Below, piece by piece: positions 60,492-64,000 of a stretch of 64,000 bases of DNA; the stretch's first letter is position 1, and each line of letters begins with the position of its first letter. The stretch spans positions 213,239-277,238 of the forward strand of contig JBCDHW010000005.1 in NCBI GenBank assembly GCA_038749595.1, given 5' to 3'. The DNA is from Parvularcula sp038749595. Lineage in GTDB: Bacteria; Pseudomonadota; Alphaproteobacteria; Caulobacterales; Parvularculaceae. The translations under genes and the position numbers were made by a program. The notes beneath the pieces are model-generated. The model saw only the letters and a list, made by a program, of their open reading frames with translations. It searched no databases and had not been told where the DNA came from.

Positions 60492-61466
60492 ATGGGACTT
60501 CTGGTAGACGGCAAGTGGGTTGACCAATGGTACGATACGAAATCGTCTGGCGGACGATTTGTCAGGAAGGACGCTGCGTTTCGGTCCTGGGTCACACGCG
60601 ACGGCGCACCTGGTCCGAGCGGCGACGGCGGCTTCCGCGCTGAAGCTGGGCGTTACCACCTTTACGTCGCCTATGCCTGCCCGTGGGCGCACCGTACACT
60701 GATCTATCGGCAGCTTAAGGGTTTGACCGACGCGATCAGCGTGAGCTTTGTGCATTGGTTCATGGGTGATGAGGGCTGGACCTTCGAGCCAGATCCAGAC
60801 GGTATCGTTGGCGACCAGATTGGTGACGCGACGCGCCTGTTCGAAGTCTACCTCCGTGCCCGGGCTGACCATACAGGCCGGGTCACCGTGCCTGTTCTAT
60901 GGGATATGGAGCAGCAGACCATCGTCTCGAATGAGAGCTCGGAAATCATCCGTATGTTCGACGAAGCGTTTACGGATGTCAGCGGCAAAGAACCAACGAT
61001 GCGGCCTGAAGCACTCCGTGAGCAGATCGATGAACTCAATGATCGGATCTACCACACCGTGAACAACGGCGTTTACAAATCGGGCTTCGCCACGACGCAA
61101 GAAGCGTATGAGGAAGCGGTAAGGCCTCTCTTCGAGACGCTCAATGATCTCGATCGCCGCTTGGCCAACAGTCGTTTTCTTCTCGGCGATACGCCGACGG
61201 AAGCGGACTGGCGGCTGTTCCCGACCCTGCTGCGCTTTGATCCTGTTTATGTCGGACACTTCAAATGCAGTCTTCGTCGGTTGAGCGAATACGAGAACCT
61301 GTGGCCTTACACGCGGGACCTCTTCCAAACCGAAGGCATCGCGGAGACCATCAACATGGAACACACCTGCAAGCATTATTATCAAAGTCACGAGAGTATC
61401 AATCCCACACGGATCGTTCCGATCGAACCTGAGATCGATTGGTTCGAGCCGCACGGTCGGGGTTGA
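60492..61466 (+). CDS. Glutathionyl-hydroquinone reductase (copy 1)
   Basis: A 324-residue xi-class GST/YqjG-like enzyme: WVTRDGAPGP, catalytic Cys in YACPWAHRTLIYRQLKGL, SNESSEIIRMFD, VNNGVYKSGFATTQEAYEEA and an LFPTLLRFD C-domain block. It removes glutathione from glutathionyl-hydroquinones. The next gene is a clear paralogue; the stop is 10 bases before its start. Confidence 0.93.
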   Translation: MGLLVDGKWVDQWYDTKSSGGRFVRKDAAFRSWVTRDGAPGPSGDGGFRAEAGRYHLYVAYACPWAHRTLIYRQLKGLTDAISVSFVHWFMGDEGWTFEPDPDGIVGDQIGDATRLFEVYLRARADHTGRVTVPVLWDMEQQTIVSNESSEIIRMFDEAFTDVSGKEPTMRPEALREQIDELNDRIYHTVNNGVYKSGFATTQEAYEEAVRPLFETLNDLDRRLANSRFLLGDTPTEADWRLFPTLLRFDPVYVGHFKCSLRRLSEYENLWPYTRDLFQTEGIAETINMEHTCKHYYQSHESINPTRIVPIEPEIDWFEPHGRG

Positions 61467-61476
61467 GGGCGTCGCG

Positions 61477-62466
61477 ATGGGACAGCTGGTCGACGGGACT
61501 TGGCGTACGGACGAAGTCCTTGCAGCGGCCAGCGATGGTCGATGGAACCGGCAACGAAGCACCCTTCGACATTGGATAACCCGCGACGGCAGCCCTGGAC
61601 CAAACGGCGAAGATGCCAGACCTGCTGCGGCAGGCCGCTACTATCTTTACGCGGCGTGGAATTGTCCGTGGGCGCACCGAACGCTTCTCGTCCGCGCCTT
61701 TAAACGGCTTGAGGATGTGATTGGCGTGTCGTTTGTTGCGCCCCGGCGGACAGATCAAGGTTGGGTCTTTTCACCAGAAGACGGATACGTCGATGACCTG
61801 TTCGAGTCTTCAGCACTCCACGAGCTTTATACCCGCAGCACCCCCGATTATTCAGGGCGCGTCACCGTGCCTATCCTCTGGGACCGTGAGCGGGGAAACA
61901 TTGTTAGCAATGAGTCAGCCGATATCGTCCGTATGCTGGGGTCTGCGTTCGATGAGGTCGGCGCCAATGACTTGGATCTCTATCCCGAGCCCCAGCGCGG
62001 GGAGATCGACCGGTGGAATGCGCGTATCCACCGTGATCTGAATAATGGTGTTTACCGCGCTGGCTTTGCGAGCACACAAGAAGCCTATGAGGAAGCCGTA
62101 ACCGCCGTATTCGAAACGCTCGACGCGATCGAAGAGCACCTCAAAACCGCACCCTTCCTTGCGGGTGATGCAGCCACCGAGGCCGATCTTCGCCTGCTGC
62201 CGACCCTGTTCCGCTTCGACGTCGCCTACGCAACGGCTTTCAAGTGCAGCAAGAAACGGATCGCCGATTATCCGCAGCTCTGGGCTTATGCCCGGCGATT
62301 CTACACCCGTCCGGAGGTGGCGGCGACCGTCGACTTCGACATCTACCGGCGGGGCTATCACTCACCAAGTCCAAAGCGGAACCCCCACGGGATCGTCCCC
62401 ATCGGCCCGCAACCAGCCTGGGATGTTTTGGAAACGAACGAGCGCGCCTGGTCACCCAGCCGATAG
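61477..62466 (+). CDS. Glutathionyl-hydroquinone reductase (copy 2)
   Basis: A 329-residue paralogue of the preceding gene with the same blocks: WITRDGSPGPNGED, CPWAHRTLLVRAFK, SNESADIVRMLG, LNNGVYRAGFASTQEAYEEA, LLPTLFRFDVAYATAFKCSKK. It diverges in loops (no SVSFVHWFMGD, and RRTD instead) and at the C-terminus (IVPIGPQPAW). Tandem duplication with divergence suggests split substrate ranges. Confidence 0.93.
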   Translation: MGQLVDGTWRTDEVLAAASDGRWNRQRSTLRHWITRDGSPGPNGEDARPAAAGRYYLYAAWNCPWAHRTLLVRAFKRLEDVIGVSFVAPRRTDQGWVFSPEDGYVDDLFESSALHELYTRSTPDYSGRVTVPILWDRERGNIVSNESADIVRMLGSAFDEVGANDLDLYPEPQRGEIDRWNARIHRDLNNGVYRAGFASTQEAYEEAVTAVFETLDAIEEHLKTAPFLAGDAATEADLRLLPTLFRFDVAYATAFKCSKKRIADYPQLWAYARRFYTRPEVAATVDFDIYRRGYHSPSPKRNPHGIVPIGPQPAWDVLETNERAWSPSR

Positions 62467-62691
62467 GGCTGGCGCGCCCTCACCCGCTTCGAGCGCTTGT
62501 TGATAAGTCTGGGCTGAGCAGATTGGGTCAAGGTCGACTGGCGCCCGGCGGCGATTTGCGAGCATCGGCAAACGACCTCGATGGCCCCTTGCGCGATCAG
62601 TGAATGGCCAAGTCCTATTGGCAGATCTCGTAGGTAAAGCAGACAAGCAGCAGCGCGCGTGGTACGCGGACCAGAGTTCGCGGAGGTGGTC

Positions 62692-63672
62692 TTGGTCGAC
62701 GTTTGCGATTTACTTTCGATCGAAAGACCGGTGCTCCAGGGAGCGATGGGGGGCATCGCCCGCCATGATCTTGTTGTTGCGGTTTCGCAGGCAGGAGGCC
62801 TCGGAACGCTGGGCTACTTGCCGCCAGACGGCTTCGCCCGGGAACTGGAGCGCATTCAGGACAGTCTTGAGGGGCGGACCTTTGCGGCGAACCTTCTCAT
62901 GCCCATCATCCGGAAGGCACACGTGGAGGCCTGCCTGAACAGTTCGGTGACCATCGTAACGGTGTTCTACGGGTTCGATCATCGGATCCTGTCGGCGCTG
63001 AAGGACGCGGGAAAAACCGTGATCTTCCAAGTTGGTTCGCTCGCAGAAGCCCAAAAGGTCATCACCGCCGGTGCGGACGGCGTCATCGTTCAAGGCTTCG
63101 AGGCTGGGGGCCACGTGAGAGGCACCAAGCGTCTCGCCGACCTTCTGCCCGAGATCAGGGACGCATTCCCCAACCATCTTGTTTGCGGAGCGGGCGGTAT
63201 CCACGACAAACAGAGCGCCGATGCCTGCCGCGCACTGGGGGCTGATGCCGTCTGCAGTGGGACACGTTTTCTCGCCTCTCCCGAAGCTTCTGCGCATCGG
63301 GCGTATACGGAACAACTCAGCAAGGCGACGGAAACAATCGTCACCAATTTGTTCGGTGTCGGGTGGCGCGATCCCCATCGGGTCATTCCCAACGCCGCCA
63401 CGCGCAAATGGTGCCGGGCCGATGGTCGAGAACCGCCTTGGTTGCCGATGGTCCATGCAGGGACCCGGATCGCCTCCCGACTTCGTCGCGCCGACGGGGC
63501 GGCCAAAATGACTGCCCGTCAGTCCCTGAGCGCGCCGCTTTACACGCCAGCCTCGCTAACCCCTGAGATGGACGCAGCTCTGCTCGACGTCGTCGCGCTC
63601 TACGCCGGAGAATGTACCCGCTGGATCGATGACGTGCAGCCGGCAGCGCGGACCGTGCAAGAGCTGAGCTGA
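62692..63672 (+). CDS. Nitronate monooxygenase family protein
   Basis: A 326-residue TIM-barrel flavoenzyme: LLSIERPVLQGAMGGIARHD, VSQAGGLGTLGYLP, IVQGFEAGGHVRG, VCGAGGIHDKQSADACRALG and CSGTRFLASPEA, all NMO/2-nitropropane dioxygenase signatures. Class I NMO His is present in GGHV. The best start is the TTG at 62692 with GGAGG at 62682-62686; a GTG at 62659 lacks one. It extends the detoxification theme of the cluster. Confidence 0.88.
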   Translation: MVDVCDLLSIERPVLQGAMGGIARHDLVVAVSQAGGLGTLGYLPPDGFARELERIQDSLEGRTFAANLLMPIIRKAHVEACLNSSVTIVTVFYGFDHRILSALKDAGKTVIFQVGSLAEAQKVITAGADGVIVQGFEAGGHVRGTKRLADLLPEIRDAFPNHLVCGAGGIHDKQSADACRALGADAVCSGTRFLASPEASAHRAYTEQLSKATETIVTNLFGVGWRDPHRVIPNAATRKWCRADGREPPWLPMVHAGTRIASRLRRADGAAKMTARQSLSAPLYTPASLTPEMDAALLDVVALYAGECTRWIDDVQPAARTVQELS

Positions 63673-63846
63673 GCAGAGCCGACAGGAGCACACCGTGCAG
63701 AAACTCTTCGGACGATGAGCGGCCAAGCCTCTGCGCTTAAGGCAGACGTTGCGCGGAGCGTTTGGGCTCGGCCAGCCCGAGCGGATACGCAAATCTAACC
63801 CTACCTTTCAAGGCCTTAGCGGAAAACTGGGCGCCGATGTTTCGCG

Positions 63847-64000
63847 ATGGCGGAGACGAAGGGAGAGAGTTCGAACCGTCTTTTTGAGATTTTGGCGGAT
63901 TGGGATGCTCAGTTGCAAGCGCTTGATGGGGTGGAGGGGCTTCTTGCTGGGGATAGTTTTTCGGGCGATCGGGTTGATCAGCTTTCGGAGGATGGAGGGC
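63847..64000 (+). CDS. Hypothetical protein, N-terminal part (truncated by window edge)
   Basis: From the ATG at 63847 the frame is open to the window end (MAETKGESSNRLFEILADWD then AQLQALDGVEGLLAGDSFSG). Acidic and soluble. Codon use is plain. The family is not recognised. Confidence 0.45.
   Translation, partial: MAETKGESSNRLFEILADWDAQLQALDGVEGLLAGDSFSGDRVDQLSEDGG

Overview
The window reads as a chromosome segment of a GC-rich alphaproteobacterium. The evidence is the split F0 operon order atpI-atpB-atpE-atpF'-atpF with a separate b' subunit, the coxC-DUF983-SURF1 block, a DUF2093 gene, a VPxPGA-type C-terminal sorting signal, and many TonB receptors and autotransporter-type envelope proteins. 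A marine Parvularcula/Hyphomonas-like lineage would fit, but that placement is inference. No rRNA, tRNA, CRISPR array or complete insertion sequence was seen.

Layout. 1-13.4 kb is mainly core energy metabolism: the end of a membrane protein, an M23 peptidase/DUF2093 pair, the F0 operon closed by a terminator, a BCCT transporter, SURF1, DUF983 and cytochrome oxidase subunit III, then three secreted or anchored proteins of unknown role (a double PilJ-type domain protein, a Sel1-repeat protein, a lipoprotein), a SulP transporter and a small membrane protein. 13.5-27.8 kb holds UbiD, a subtilisin-like protease with a 25-proline linker, a SleB-type hydrolase, a sorting-signal exoprotein, two large intergenic inverted repeats, a DUF5677 gene coupled to nrdB (with NrdR-type boxes upstream), an LpxR-like deacylase, MsrA, a mannose-1-phosphate guanylyltransferase, GST, DUF2855 and a dipeptide-epimerase-like enzyme. 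27.9-36.4 kb is a 2146-residue autotransporter divergent from a SARP-like wHTH/TPR regulator. 36.4-41.6 kb is a TetR regulator divergent from an RND(MMPL)/LolA-like/beta-barrel operon, with a 33-bp palindrome between them. 41.7-45.7 kb looks like a zinc-homeostasis locus: a ZigA-type GTPase divergent from a Zur-like regulator, followed by a flavoprotein with a Cys-rich tail that overlaps an SBF/ACR3-like transporter gene. 45.8-49.7 kb carries a quinone oxidoreductase, a LysR regulator, a 2OG-Fe(II) oxygenase and an SDR. 49.9-59.0 kb has a DUF1501/DUF1800 pair, a damaged ECF sigma/FecR pair and two TonB receptors. 59.9-63.7 kb is a redox/electrophile detoxification cluster: azoreductase, two tandem glutathionyl-hydroquinone reductases and a nitronate monooxygenase.

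The most noteworthy signals are signs of decay at 53.2-53.7 kb (an amber codon inside the lipoprotein signal peptide of the DUF1800 gene, and a deletion that appears to join sigma region 2 to a FecR-like tail), the TetR-controlled tripartite envelope operon, the Zur-linked flavoprotein/transporter pair, the giant autotransporter with a perfect 100-bp internal duplication, and paired NrdR-like boxes 42 bp apart upstream of nrdB.
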